A stretch of DNA of 64,000 nt from Pseudomonas reactans (GTDB taxonomy: Bacteria; Pseudomonadota; Gammaproteobacteria; Pseudomonadales; Pseudomonadaceae): positions 590,807 to 654,806 of the forward strand of contig NZ_JACAPG010000002.1 of the NCBI RefSeq assembly GCF_013385825.1, in the 5' to 3' direction. Position numbers and translations under genes: made by a program. The number at the start of each line of letters is the position of its first letter. Position 1 is the stretch's first letter. The notes under the pieces are model-generated. The model did not search any database. It had not been told where the DNA came from and was given only the letters and a program-made list of their open reading frames with translations. This document shows, one piece after another, positions 41,928-51,678 of the stretch.

Positions 41928-44408
41928 CTAGAAACGGTAAGTGAGGTCGACGAGCAGACGCAGATCGCGTTCGCGATCGCCGTCGTAAGGTCGGCTGATC
42001 AGGCTCAGGTTGGCGCCGGCTTCCAGGACATCGTTCCAGCGATAGCGTTGGCCGTAGCCCACCAGACCGATGCCACCCGTGGAATAATCCTGCTGGCTAT
42101 ACGTACCCGCACCGACCTGGAACTGCTGACTCCACTGGGTCTCGTAGCGGTGATAGAGCACATGATTGATGTTGAGGACGGGCAACACGGTGAAATCCGA
42201 CTTCGGGTTGAAGTAGACCGTGTCTTCCTTGCTGTTGCGGCTGGCGCCGACTTCCAGGCCCAGGTCCACTTGCACTTTCGGCGAGCTGTAGAGGCCTTCG
42301 CGGCCGCTGAGCAAGGCTTCGAAGCGGTCGTTGCCGTCGCTGAAATGGGACGGGCTGAGGGTCAGTTTCCACTCGCGGCTTTCGTTGGCGCGCCAGCGGA
42401 TGAAACCGCTGCCGCCGTTGGCCGTGATCCCGTCATTCAATGCCCGCAATGGGGTGGTGGACAGCAGGTAGCCGACGCTACCGCCGTACTGCCAGTTATC
42501 GTTGATGTCACGGGCAATCGACACGGCGGCGCCTTGTTTGGAGCCATCGCCGTAGGAGTGGTTGGAGACCTCGGCTTCAATGGTCATGTCGCGGGTCCGA
42601 CGCTCTACGCCGACCACTTGCCAACGGTGATGGCCAGTGCCCTCTTCAAAGTCGGCAGTGGCATAACCGGCACCGGCGAACACGCGCCAGTCTTCGTCGA
42701 TGGGCGGCGTGTAGATCCGGCTTTCAATGCCCCAGTCGCGGCTACCCGAGACGGCACCGGCATCACCGTTGTTGCCGCCGCCGAAGCTTTTGCCGGTATA
42801 GGCTTCGACCCGCAGCTCGGCCATGTCGTGCACATCACGCAGGCGTTTGAGGCGCTGTACCTGGCGGTTGTCCGGGTTACGGGCGACCACGTCGTCGGTG
42901 AGAATGTCGAGTTGACGCCATTCCTGCAGGTCCAGGGCCGTGAAGCCTTGGGACATCTCCAGGCCGATGTCACGCGGGCTTTGCGCTTCGGTTTCCTTGA
43001 GCGATTGCTCGGCGCGGCGTGGCCAGTCGCGGGCGCGGTACATCTCGGCTTGCGCCAGGCGCAGGCCGATGCTACCCGGCGCATTGCCGACCAGTTCTTC
43101 CAGGGCCTTTTCGCTGGACGGCAGGTCGGAACCATAGGTGCCGGCCTGAGCGGCCAATTGCTGGGCGTCCATCCACTCGTCGTTGGGGTTGCCGATGGGC
43201 AATCCCTTGAGTTCAACCCGCGGTTTCTGGCTGTCGGCCAAGTTCTTGGCGACCGCCCGCGCTTCGTCCACCTGGTCGTTTTCGAGCAAGGCGTAGAACA
43301 AGGCGGTGCTGTCTTCAACGCGGTCGCCCACGTCCGCATCGGGTGCGCTCAGCGCTTGGCGATACAACGGCGCCGCCTTTTCCGGCAGGCGCTGGTCGAG
43401 GTAGGACGCGGCCACCCAACGCACCGCATAGGTGGGCAACTGCACACCTTCGGCCTGGAGGGTTTCGTACTCGCGGATCACCTCGGCAGTACGCGCCCGC
43501 GCCTTGAGCGCACCCAGGCGGTCGATGCGCCAACGCACCACGTCGTCTTTGGCCGTAGGGTCCGGGGTCCAACGGGCAAGGAGCTGGTCGTAGCCCTGCA
43601 AGGCGCGATCAGCGATGACATAACGCTCTTTCTCGGTACGCGTGGCGAACTCGGCCATGCGCACGCGTTCGGCGGCCAGGTCACCTTCGAGGCGACGCTG
43701 GGTCACCGGGTCGACAAGACCAGGGCGCTGAGCCGACAGGCGCAACGCAGGCTCGGGCAGACGTGCTTTTTGCAAGGCAACAACGTATTCGCGAGCCACT
43801 TCCGGCTTGTCACCTGCACGGATAAACGCCTGGTCGAATTCAAACAGTGCGTCGTACTGCAAGCCCGCGCGGGTCAGCGCATAACCCAGTGCCATGCGTC
43901 GGTTGGGATCATCCGGTTTGGCGGTCACCAGCGCGCGAGCGCGTTGCACCGCTTCGCTGGCTTTGCCGCCGTCGGCCTGGGTAAGGGCCAGGCCCAGTTG
44001 CAGGTCGACATTGTTCGGCTCACGCAGCAGCGCCTTGCGATAGACCGCCTCGGCCTGCGCCCACTGCTTCTGATTGCGATAAGTCCGCGCGACTGTAGCC
44101 AGCGCCTGGGCGGTCAAGTTGCGATTCTGTCCCTGTGCCTCGTACACCTTGAGCACTTCGGCGTCCTGGCCGGCCCAACCGGCGATCACCAGGTGATCGC
44201 TGATCTGGCCTGGCGTCTGGCGCTCGGCCGGCAGTTGGCGCAGTTGAGTCAGGGCGGGTGTGAAGTTGCCGTTGCGCGCCTGGATGATCAGGGCGTCATA
44301 AGCCGGGTCGGCCATGGCGAAGGTGGGCATCAGCAACTGGCTGCACAAGGTTACCCCGATGAGCAGCCGTAACCGGCCTGAGGCACTGAGTGGGAGGTTT
44401 CGCAGCAT
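41928..44408 (-). CDS. pgaA: PgaA, outer-membrane PGA export porin
   Basis: The protein has 826 residues: signal peptide (ending about TFAMA-DP), a periplasmic TPR superhelix (about 35-500, repeated A-x-x-x-Y/A patterns such as QAEAVYRKALLREPNNVDLQLGLAL), and a C-terminal beta-barrel ending LLVDLTYRF with the terminal Phe of outer-membrane proteins. It guides the polymer to the surface. ATG 44408 has AAGGA 10 nt upstream; a start 20 codons earlier would put a charged segment before the signal peptide. It is the first gene of pgaABCD. Confidence 0.93.
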   Translation of the reverse strand: MLRNLPLSASGRLRLLIGVTLCSQLLMPTFAMADPAYDALIIQARNGNFTPALTQLRQLPAERQTPGQISDHLVIAGWAGQDAEVLKVYEAQGQNRNLTAQALATVARTYRNQKQWAQAEAVYRKALLREPNNVDLQLGLALTQADGGKASEAVQRARALVTAKPDDPNRRMALGYALTRAGLQYDALFEFDQAFIRAGDKPEVAREYVVALQKARLPEPALRLSAQRPGLVDPVTQRRLEGDLAAERVRMAEFATRTEKERYVIADRALQGYDQLLARWTPDPTAKDDVVRWRIDRLGALKARARTAEVIREYETLQAEGVQLPTYAVRWVAASYLDQRLPEKAAPLYRQALSAPDADVGDRVEDSTALFYALLENDQVDEARAVAKNLADSQKPRVELKGLPIGNPNDEWMDAQQLAAQAGTYGSDLPSSEKALEELVGNAPGSIGLRLAQAEMYRARDWPRRAEQSLKETEAQSPRDIGLEMSQGFTALDLQEWRQLDILTDDVVARNPDNRQVQRLKRLRDVHDMAELRVEAYTGKSFGGGNNGDAGAVSGSRDWGIESRIYTPPIDEDWRVFAGAGYATADFEEGTGHHRWQVVGVERRTRDMTIEAEVSNHSYGDGSKQGAAVSIARDINDNWQYGGSVGYLLSTTPLRALNDGITANGGSGFIRWRANESREWKLTLSPSHFSDGNDRFEALLSGREGLYSSPKVQVDLGLEVGASRNSKEDTVYFNPKSDFTVLPVLNINHVLYHRYETQWSQQFQVGAGTYSQQDYSTGGIGLVGYGQRYRWNDVLEAGANLSLISRPYDGDRERDLRLLVDLTYRF

Positions 44409-44589
44409 ATCGTGAGCTTCCTTACACACGGAAAGCTGTAACGATAGGTGGTCCTGAGCAATTTGCATCAGGGTGTCGGCGTCTCGTGACCCGACCTAGC
44501 TTTCCTGTATGAACTATCTCCGAAGCCTGTAGGAAAAAGGACAACTCATAACAATTGTTCAGAATTGAACGCCAAATCTGAAAAACCAA
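44409..44589. promoter_or_regulatory. Upstream region of pgaABCD with small dyads
   Basis: The 180 nt before pgaA contain AACAATTGTT (44550-44559) and the adjoining TTCA-GAAT-TGAA dyad (44558-44569), 140-160 nt upstream of the start. These could be binding sites for a regulator of biofilm genes. No firm promoter was located. Confidence 0.35.
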
Positions 44590-44679
44590 TGGGGGAGCAG
44601 GTTTGCCTGCGATAAAGGGTGGCTAACCGACATAAGTGTCGACCTTTTGACCTTTATCGCGGGCAACCCCGCTCCCCCA
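44590..44679. repeat. Diverged REPIN between pgaA and the YdgA-like gene
   Basis: TGGGGGAGCAGGTTTGCCTG at 44590 and an inverse copy ending GCTCCCCCA at 44679 flank about 45 nt. It uses GGGGGAGC in place of the usual GTAGGAGC, so it is another REP subfamily. It lies between the divergent pga upstream region and the end of the DUF945 gene. Confidence 0.7.
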
Positions 44680-44708
44680 TTAATTATTTCTGGGCGATGG
44701 CGAAATCT

Positions 44709-46205
44709 TTACTGCGCGCCGCCGACCGCACCGACTTTGGACATCACAAAGCCGATGAATTGCTCGACGGTCATCTTCTGGCCGTTGAACGTCACTTCAT
44801 TGTTGGCGTAATGCAGCTTGGACACCACGTCGCTGCCGACCAGGGTTGCCAGTTGCGTGCCGACGGCCATGCCGCTGACCATCTCGCTGGCCATCTGGGA
44901 TTGCTGCTCGATGGCTTTAGGGTCGGTCACACCACCGACCTGCGCTTGCAGGGCGGCAACGTCGGCGATCATTGGCTTGGACAGGGTCAGGTTGGCATCC
45001 AGCAGCGAGACCATTTGCTTGCCCAACTCTACCGGAGGCAGCTCCATAGAGGTCGGCTTGGCCAGGTCCAGTACCAGGTTGAACTTGCTTTCACCGTGGG
45101 TGGTTTTCAGCGACAGGTTTTCCAGCGCCAGGTGCGGCTTGGCGGCCAGCAATTGGTTGACGTTGGCTTCTGCCAGGGTCTGCTCGGCTTCGGTCAGTTG
45201 CAGCTCGGGCACCGGCTGACCGGCAGCGGCGGCGGCTTGCACCGGCTGCATCTTGTCCTGATACAGCTTGGTCAGCACCAGGCCCGACGGTACGTCGATG
45301 TTCTTCAAGCTCAGGGCCATGGCGGCAGAGCCGACCGGTTTACCCTGATAGCCAATCTCGTCGATCTTGTAGTCGACGCGACCGGACATGTTGTTGTCTT
45401 TGATTTCGCTGGTGTCTTTTTGCTCGAAGCCCTTGAGAGTCATCACCGCTTTCTGCGGGCCGAAGGTGAGCTTGGTATCGGTCAGCTCAACGGTGTTCTG
45501 CCCGGTGTAGAAGCCGAAGGTGGATTTTTCCAGGTTGCTGGCCACGGTCAGGCCGGCGAATTCGGCGCTGAACGGCGCGCCGTTGGCGTCAATGACATCC
45601 AGTTTGAGGCTGTTCATGTAGCCATCCACCTTGACCTTCTTGCCTTCGGCAGTGCTGTCAAAGTCCAGGTTCAAGCCAGAGAAGTTCACCGAGGACGTCA
45701 CGTCCTTGAACTCCAGCGGCAGCAATTCGAGGTTGCCGGTGACCGAACGGCTGTAGCCGATATTGGCCACGCCTTTGAGCGGCGACACGTCTTTGGCAGC
45801 GGCGAACCATTTTTCGGTGGTGGCGTTCTTTTCCAGTTCGAAATGACTGGTGGCCATGACCGGCAGCCACTTCAGCGACACCAGGCGCGAAAACGGCAAC
45901 GGGCCGTGTTCGATATGGTCGACAAATAGCAGCTCAGGGTTCGGATTTTGCTCGCCGAAGAACGAGCCCTGGCCCTTGAGGCGGTAGTGCGCGGTGCTGC
46001 TGAACAGGCCACGGTCCAAGGACACCAGCTCCAGGTTAACGGTACCGTCGACACCGGCCATGGAACGTTGCAGTTCCTTGTTGGCGTCCTGCACCGCCGT
46101 TTGCAGCACGGGCTCCAGTTGCTTACCGGTGTACCAGGCACCGCCTGCACTGACGACGCCGACGGCGACAACGAAACCCAAAAGAACAACGGCTGGCTTA
46201 TTCAT
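44709..46205 (-). CDS. YdgA-family (DUF945) protein
   Basis: The protein has 498 residues, as in E. coli YdgA. It has an uncleaved or signal N-terminal helix (PAVVLLGFVVAVGVVSAGGAWYTG) and then a long beta-rich periplasmic body with the family segment HYRLKGQGSFFGEQNPNPELLFVDHIEHGPLPF in two blocks. The role of YdgA is not well established. It has its own upstream gap (148 nt) and is divergent from nothing nearby, so it is probably a single-gene unit. A REPIN follows. Confidence 0.8.
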   Translation of the reverse strand: MNKPAVVLLGFVVAVGVVSAGGAWYTGKQLEPVLQTAVQDANKELQRSMAGVDGTVNLELVSLDRGLFSSTAHYRLKGQGSFFGEQNPNPELLFVDHIEHGPLPFSRLVSLKWLPVMATSHFELEKNATTEKWFAAAKDVSPLKGVANIGYSRSVTGNLELLPLEFKDVTSSVNFSGLNLDFDSTAEGKKVKVDGYMNSLKLDVIDANGAPFSAEFAGLTVASNLEKSTFGFYTGQNTVELTDTKLTFGPQKAVMTLKGFEQKDTSEIKDNNMSGRVDYKIDEIGYQGKPVGSAAMALSLKNIDVPSGLVLTKLYQDKMQPVQAAAAAGQPVPELQLTEAEQTLAEANVNQLLAAKPHLALENLSLKTTHGESKFNLVLDLAKPTSMELPPVELGKQMVSLLDANLTLSKPMIADVAALQAQVGGVTDPKAIEQQSQMASEMVSGMAVGTQLATLVGSDVVSKLHYANNEVTFNGQKMTVEQFIGFVMSKVGAVGGAQ

Positions 46206-46353
46206 GAAGTGACCTGATCAAATCCTGTGAGAAGTGGGCTGTCTTCCTTGAACCCCGTGGGGGGATTGGCTCAAGCCCGCCGAAAACGGGGGAAGATTAG
46301 CACTGGCGGCCGCGAACGGCCCAGCTTTTCAGAGGGATCAGTTCCGTACTAGT

Positions 46354-46986
46354 TCAGGAATACTCCAGCTCGATTTCATCCAACTGATGGTCGAAACTCT
46401 TCAGGCGGGCCGTCCAGGTGTACACCAGCACCTCAAACTCGCGGTGTATCACGGCATTGCCGGGGGTGTCGGTCTTGGGGTCGCAGAAGTCCAGTTGGTA
46501 GCGCTCGCGGGCCATTTGCGTGGCCACATCGGACAGTTCCCGCGCGTTATTCAGCCAGTGCCTACCGTCCGCGACCTGTTGATCGAGCGCCACGCACTGC
46601 TTCTTCAGGACTTCGAGGCTTTTTTCCAGGGGCGTGCCGGTCAGGTCGCCCATGACTTCCTGGAACGTACGCCCCGGTTGCCAGTAGCTGCCCCAGAAGT
46701 AGCGATCGAACACGGTCTCGACCCGGCGCAACGCAACCTTGGTGTCCCAGATCGCCACGCGGGTCTTGCCTTGTTCGAGGAGTTTTTTCTTCACCCGCTG
46801 GTTCTGGTAGGACGCCCAGGCCACGACGCCGATGGACAGGGTGCCGATCACCAGGCAGGCGCTGTCGAGGAACACCATCGCCTTGTCGAGTTGGTGAGCC
46901 AGCATGACGCCGTAGAAGTAGGTGGCCGATAACAACACCAGTGCAAAACACACGCACCAGAAAGCGGGAGCATAAGGGTTTTTCAT
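46354..46986 (-). CDS. Membrane protein of unknown function
   Basis: The protein has 210 residues: two N-terminal membrane helices (about 5-28 and 36-58), then a cytoplasmic helical part rich in charged residues (QNQRVKKKLLEQGKTRVAIWDTKVALRRVETVFDRYFWG in two blocks). No family is recognised. GGGGA lies 8 nt before ATG 46986, so this start is preferred over an ATG five codons earlier. It stands alone between the YdgA-like gene and the efflux operon, both on the same strand. Confidence 0.65.
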   Translation of the reverse strand: MKNPYAPAFWCVCFALVLLSATYFYGVMLAHQLDKAMVFLDSACLVIGTLSIGVVAWASYQNQRVKKKLLEQGKTRVAIWDTKVALRRVETVFDRYFWGSYWQPGRTFQEVMGDLTGTPLEKSLEVLKKQCVALDQQVADGRHWLNNARELSDVATQMARERYQLDFCDPKTDTPGNAVIHREFEVLVYTWTARLKSFDHQLDEIELEYS

Positions 46987-47067
46987 TATTGGAATCCCCA
47001 TGAGCAAACGCGAACGTTGACCGGCGGGCCATCACGGGAGCCCGCCAGTCAAAGCATAGCTATTTGC

Positions 47068-48510
47068 TCAGGGTTTGCTGGCCGACGCGGGTTGCGTTCG
47101 TCCGCTTTCCCAACCGCCGCCTAGGGCCAGGAACAGATCGATCTGGCTCATGGCGACCTGGGTGTTGGCGGCGGCCAGTTGCGCGCGCATGCTGGTGTGG
47201 GTGCCGGTGGCTTGCAGATCGGCCAGGAACGAAGCGCGACCGGCCTGGTAGAAGCGGTGCGTCTGGTCGGCGGCTTCTTCCGACGAGGCTTCGGCTTCGG
47301 CCAGCGCATCGCGCCGCTGCAGCAACGCGGTGTACTGCGCCAGCCCGGTCTGGGTCTCGCGAATGGCGTTGAGCACCACCCCATCGAAGTGCGCCAGGGC
47401 GCCTTGGGTCGCGGCTTCGGCTTCATGGATACGGGCCCGGGCGCCGTTGGTCGGCACCGTCCAACTGATCAGCGGGCCAAAGCCCCAGCGGTTGGTGGCG
47501 GGCTCGCCAAGGTTGTCCAGGATACCCACCGTGCCGACTGTGGCACCGATGCTGATGTCCGGGTACAGCGCGCCGGTGGCCACACCGATCCGCGCCGTGG
47601 CGGCAGCCAGTTGGCGCTCGGCCTGGCGCACATCGGGACGGCGCTTGAGCAAGGCGGCGCCATCGCCCACCGGCAGCAGTTGGGCGATGTGCGGTAACTC
47701 GGCGCAGCTGCTGGTGCCGGCGGGCAATTGATCCACCGGTTTGGCCAGCAACATCGACAAGCGAAAAAGCCCAGCCTGGCGCGCGGCGTCATAACGCGGC
47801 ATATCGGCGCGCAAGGACTTGAATTGGGTTTGCGAACGGGTGACCTGGGTTTCGTCGCCACGGCCGGCGTCGCGCAGGCGCTGTGTCAGGCGCGTGCCTT
47901 CGGCTTGCAGGTCGAGCGAATGCTGGGCGATGGCCTTTTCTTCGTTGGCAGCGCACACCTGGGTGTAGGAACGCACCACGTCGGCCACCAGGGTAATACG
48001 CGCGATATCCGCCGCAGCTTGCGTGGCGTCAGCACTGGCCTGGGCGCTTTCGATGCCGCGTTGCAGGGTGCCGAACAGGTCGAACTGATACGAGGTGCTG
48101 ATACCCACACTGCCGATGTTGGCGACCGGCACCTTGTCCGCGAGCAAAAAGGCTTCACCGGACTCCTGCAGACGCTGGGCCTCAGCCTTGGCACCGGCAC
48201 TCCAGCCGCCCGCAGATTCGGCCTGCTGCACCTGGTACCGCGAGCGTTGCAGGTTGGCGGCGGCCACGCGCAGATCCGTGTTGGAGGCCATCGCCTGGCG
48301 CACCAGCTCATCCAGGCGCGGGTCCTTGTACAACCGCCACCAATCCGCCGGCACCGGCGCCGACACCACGTTGCTGCCCTCACCTGCGATCGTCCCTTGC
48401 AGGTCGCCGCGATTGACCGCAGCTTTATCCGGCAGCGAGTAATCCGGGCCCACCGCCTGGCAGGCCGACAGCAGCAAACCCAGCGCGGCAGTGGCCAACA
48501 GCTGCTTCAT
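47068..48510 (-). CDS. NodT/OprM-type outer-membrane efflux lipoprotein
   Basis: The protein has 480 residues with lipobox LLSAC (Cys17). Two repeats of the outer-membrane efflux protein domain are recognisable (VRQAMASNTDLRVAAANLQRSRYQVQQAES and AHFDGVVLNAIRETQTGLAQYTAL), as in OprM/NodT trimers that form the exit duct. It starts inside the end of the HlyD gene (4-nt overlap) and is the last gene of the MarR-FUSC-DUF1656-HlyD-NodT operon, so it probably serves that pump. The substrates are likely aromatic or weak acids. Confidence 0.9.
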   Translation of the reverse strand: MKQLLATAALGLLLSACQAVGPDYSLPDKAAVNRGDLQGTIAGEGSNVVSAPVPADWWRLYKDPRLDELVRQAMASNTDLRVAAANLQRSRYQVQQAESAGGWSAGAKAEAQRLQESGEAFLLADKVPVANIGSVGISTSYQFDLFGTLQRGIESAQASADATQAAADIARITLVADVVRSYTQVCAANEEKAIAQHSLDLQAEGTRLTQRLRDAGRGDETQVTRSQTQFKSLRADMPRYDAARQAGLFRLSMLLAKPVDQLPAGTSSCAELPHIAQLLPVGDGAALLKRRPDVRQAERQLAAATARIGVATGALYPDISIGATVGTVGILDNLGEPATNRWGFGPLISWTVPTNGARARIHEAEAATQGALAHFDGVVLNAIRETQTGLAQYTALLQRRDALAEAEASSEEAADQTHRFYQAGRASFLADLQATGTHTSMRAQLAAANTQVAMSQIDLFLALGGGWESGRTQPASASKP

Positions 48511-49397
48511 GGCTGGTCTCCGTCTTTAACCTTATCGCCGATGATCGAGACGGTAGCCGTACGCCCGGCGATCATGCGGAAGTCCGCCGGCACATCATCA
48601 AAGGCGATACGCACCGGAATCCGCTGGGCCAGGCGCACCCAACTGAACGCCGGGTTGACGTTGGGCAACAGGTTGGAGCCGCTGCTGCGGTCGCGGTCTT
48701 CGATACCGGCGACGATGCTCTGCACATGGCCGCGCAGGCGGGCGTTGTCTCCGATCACACGGATGTCCACCGCCATGCCGACGTGGATGCCGTCGAGCTT
48801 GGTCTCTTCGAAATAACCATCGATATGGAACGAATTGCTGTCCACCACCGACAACACCGGGCGCCCGGCGGTGACGAACTCCTGGGTGCGCGGCGCACGG
48901 TCGTTGACGTAACCGTCCACGGGGCTGCGGATCACCGAGCGGTCGAGGTTGAGCTGGGCGGAATCCACCGTTACCTGGGCTTCGGCCAGGGCCGACTGGG
49001 CACGAGCCACGCGGGACTGGCTTTCTTCCAGTTGCTCGCTGGGCACCAGGTTGCCGAGGCCACGGTTACGCTTGTACTCGCGCTGGGCCTGGGCCAGGGT
49101 TTCCTGGCGGTCGGCCACGGCGGCCTGGGCTTGGCGCAGGGCCAGCTTAAAGCGGTCCTGGTCGACGGCGAAGAGCACTTGGCCCTTGGTCACCAGCTGG
49201 TTGTCGCGCACGTCCACACGCTGGATCAGCCCGGACACGTCCGGCGCGATCTGCACGATGTCGGCACGAATGTGGCCGTCACGGGTCCAGGGGGCAAACA
49301 TGTAGTACATGACCATGCGCCACACCACGACGACCGCAAACGTCACGATCAACAGCGTGAGGACTACACGGCCGATGGTCAAAAAAGGTTTTTTCAT
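48507..49397 (-). CDS. HlyD/AaeA-family periplasmic adaptor
   Basis: The protein has 296 residues. One N-terminal membrane helix (about 9-30) is followed by a biotinyl-lipoyl-like half (IAPDVSGLIQRVDVRDNQLVTKGQVLFAVD), a helical hairpin (about 75-150) and a beta-barrel part with VIRSPVDGYVNDRAPRTQEFV. This is the usual EmrA/AaeA layout; it links the inner-membrane FUSC protein to the outer-membrane channel. It overlaps DUF1656 upstream and the NodT gene downstream by 4 nt each. Confidence 0.92.
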   Translation of the reverse strand: MKKPFLTIGRVVLTLLIVTFAVVVVWRMVMYYMFAPWTRDGHIRADIVQIAPDVSGLIQRVDVRDNQLVTKGQVLFAVDQDRFKLALRQAQAAVADRQETLAQAQREYKRNRGLGNLVPSEQLEESQSRVARAQSALAEAQVTVDSAQLNLDRSVIRSPVDGYVNDRAPRTQEFVTAGRPVLSVVDSNSFHIDGYFEETKLDGIHVGMAVDIRVIGDNARLRGHVQSIVAGIEDRDRSSGSNLLPNVNPAFSWVRLAQRIPVRIAFDDVPADFRMIAGRTATVSIIGDKVKDGDQP

Positions 49398-49603
49398 GTC
49401 ATCAGGTATCGACTGAGTGAGTCCACCGCGCCCAGCAACAGCGCGTAGAGCCCCACATTGAACAATGCCCGGTGCCAGACCAGGCGATAGAAGTGGAGCC
49501 GGGTCAACAACCCGTGCACCACCAGGAACAACACGTACGTAATGCCCATCAGCACCAGCAGCGTGGGCAGGAACACCCCGCTGATATCCAGATCACCGAT
49601 CAT
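49394..49603 (-). CDS. DUF1656 (AaeX-like) small membrane protein
   Basis: The protein has 69 residues with two membrane helices (about 10-32 and 44-65) and the family start MIGDLDISGVFLPTLLVLM. DUF1656 proteins occur between FUSC and HlyD genes in aaeXAB-type operons, exactly as here; the molecular role is unknown. Both ends overlap neighbouring genes by 4 nt, so it is translationally coupled. Confidence 0.9.
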   Translation of the reverse strand: MIGDLDISGVFLPTLLVLMGITYVLFLVVHGLLTRLHFYRLVWHRALFNVGLYALLLGAVDSLSRYLMT

Positions 49604-51678
49604 AAAGGCGCTCCATCAGGCAGCGGCGCTTCCATCTCGGTGCCGCCAATAAATTCCACGCCAGGCAGCAGTGACAGGCGCAAGCCTGCCAGCGCATGCA
49701 AAAGATGCAGGCGGGTGTCGTCTTCGTCTTGCAGGCCTTGGCCGTTGAGGGCGCGGCGCGTGCGGTCCAGGGTCATCAGCAGACCGCTCGGCGCAGGCAA
49801 GCGTTCACCGGCCTTGAGGCACGCCTTGAAGTAACCGCCCACACCTTCCACCACTTGGTTGAGCAGCACCCGTGGCACGCCGAGGATGCGCGGCGAGTAG
49901 GCCAGCAGGTCGAGCAGGTTCAGCGCCACGCGCAGATCGCGCAGGGCGGTGCCGGTGTCCTGGTTGATCAGGGCCAGGCGCGGCAGGTGCTGCATCAGGC
50001 GGTCGAGCATCTGCGCGGCCATGTGCCGGTGTTCGGCCAGGGTCGCGGGCTCGGTGAGGCTGACGATGTCGCGCCAGCTGAAACGCGTCAGGCGCTTGGC
50101 CGCCAGTTCGGCGCCAAAGGGCCGCGCGATCAGCGTCCACACAAAGGCGAACAGCAACCCCACCGGCCCCGCCAGGTTGACGTTGGCGAAGTTGAGGAAG
50201 TCGGCGTCATAGGCGCCCTGGATGCTGATGAACGACGAGGTGTTCACCAACGTCAGCAGCATGCCCAGGTAAAAACGCGGCTGCACGGTGAGGGTGCCGA
50301 TGCAGATAAACGGCACGGCGAACGCCAGCACCAGCATCGGAAAATCATGCAGGTTGGGCAGCACCAAAAACAGGTAAAGACTGGCGAACAGCACCGACAT
50401 CGCAGTCCAGAAAAAGAACCGATAGATCTGCGGCGCCGGGTCGTCCATCGAGGCAAAAAAGCTGCAGGCAACGGCGGCCAGGATCACCGCGCTGCCGCCG
50501 TCGGTCCAACCGAGCAGGATCCACAGCACCGAGGCAACGATGATCGCGGTGACCGTTGAAAACGCCGAGTAGAACATCAGCCCACGGTCGAGGAACGGCG
50601 TGAGCCGACCCAGGCGCCAATGGCGGTAGACGGCGCGCCAGGTGTCCTGGCTTTCGCACTGGATGGCGGCTTGCAGGCTGCGGCAGTCTTGCCACAGGTC
50701 GATCCACTCTGCGAGACGGTAGAGCGCGTTGGAGAACAGCAGCGTGTGCCGGTCGTCCAGCGCTTCGCCCTGGGGTTGAGCGGCGTCGACCTTGTCGCGC
50801 AGCACGCGCCAGCGTTCCAGGGGCGCTTGCTCGGTTGTGCCTTCCAGCCAGGCGTTGGCTTCGTCCAACAAAGGCTTGAGCTGATCAAGAAACTCCGGTG
50901 CGCGATGCTCGATGGCGTACACGGCATCATCCAGTGCATCGATGACCGGCAACAGGTGAATCATGCGCCCGCGCAGTTCCTTGGTGTTGCGCACCGTCTG
51001 CGGCCGCGCGCCTTCGTGGGGCAACTGGCCAATCATCAATTCAAGGGTGTTGAAGGTGGCGACCATACCACCGCGCAGGGTGCTGATTTCTTCAGGCTCA
51101 ACCTGGCGCGTCAGAAAGCGTTGGCTGTAGACCTGAGCATCGGCAAACCACTTGGCCACCGAGCCATCGAACACCGGCATCAGGCGGCGCGGCCAGAACA
51201 TCGCGCCGACCACCGCTGCCACTGCGATACCCAGGAAGATTTCTTCGGTGCGCGCCTCGGCCACGTCCCACACCGCCAGCGGGTTATCCACCACCGGCAA
51301 GGCGATCAACGGCAAGGTGTAGCCGGCCAGCATCAGCGCGTAGTTGTTGGCGGTGCGCAGGTGCATGGACAGAAACAACAACGTGCCCGTCCACAAGGCA
51401 ATCACCACCACCAGCATGTAGGGCGACTGCACGAACATCGGCACAAACAGCACCGCCGCCGCAGCGCCCATGAAGGTGCCGATGGCGCGGTACAGCGCTT
51501 TGGAACTGGTAGGGCCGACAAACGGGCTGGAGACGATATACACCGTGGCCATCGCCCAGTACGGACGCGGCATTTGCATGAGCATGGCGATGTACAACGC
51601 GATCATCGACGCCGCGAAGGTACGTACCCCGTAGAACCAATCACGGGCAGGCGGGAAACCGGTAAAAAATCCGTTCAA
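49600..51678 (-). CDS. FUSC-family (AaeB-like) inner-membrane efflux protein
   Basis: The protein has 692 residues. Two blocks of about five to six membrane helices (about 15-165 and 365-515) are separated and followed by cytoplasmic parts, the usual FUSC/AaeB layout. The N terminus DWFYGVRTFAASMIALYIAMLMQMPRPYWAM is typical of the family. Related pumps export p-hydroxybenzoate or fusaric acid. Together with DUF1656, HlyD and NodT partners it would make a complete envelope-spanning pump. It overlaps the MarR gene upstream by 4 nt. Confidence 0.92.
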   Translation of the reverse strand: MNGFFTGFPPARDWFYGVRTFAASMIALYIAMLMQMPRPYWAMATVYIVSSPFVGPTSSKALYRAIGTFMGAAAAVLFVPMFVQSPYMLVVVIALWTGTLLFLSMHLRTANNYALMLAGYTLPLIALPVVDNPLAVWDVAEARTEEIFLGIAVAAVVGAMFWPRRLMPVFDGSVAKWFADAQVYSQRFLTRQVEPEEISTLRGGMVATFNTLELMIGQLPHEGARPQTVRNTKELRGRMIHLLPVIDALDDAVYAIEHRAPEFLDQLKPLLDEANAWLEGTTEQAPLERWRVLRDKVDAAQPQGEALDDRHTLLFSNALYRLAEWIDLWQDCRSLQAAIQCESQDTWRAVYRHWRLGRLTPFLDRGLMFYSAFSTVTAIIVASVLWILLGWTDGGSAVILAAVACSFFASMDDPAPQIYRFFFWTAMSVLFASLYLFLVLPNLHDFPMLVLAFAVPFICIGTLTVQPRFYLGMLLTLVNTSSFISIQGAYDADFLNFANVNLAGPVGLLFAFVWTLIARPFGAELAAKRLTRFSWRDIVSLTEPATLAEHRHMAAQMLDRLMQHLPRLALINQDTGTALRDLRVALNLLDLLAYSPRILGVPRVLLNQVVEGVGGYFKACLKAGERLPAPSGLLMTLDRTRRALNGQGLQDEDDTRLHLLHALAGLRLSLLPGVEFIGGTEMEAPLPDGAPL

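Noticed and set aside
39879..44372. A 1497-codon open frame on the plus strand opposite pgaA and pgaB
   Set aside because: It is antisense to two well-supported genes, has a low-complexity Gln/His/Arg/Gly-rich composition, and no domain is recognisable. Such frames arise from third-position GC bias.
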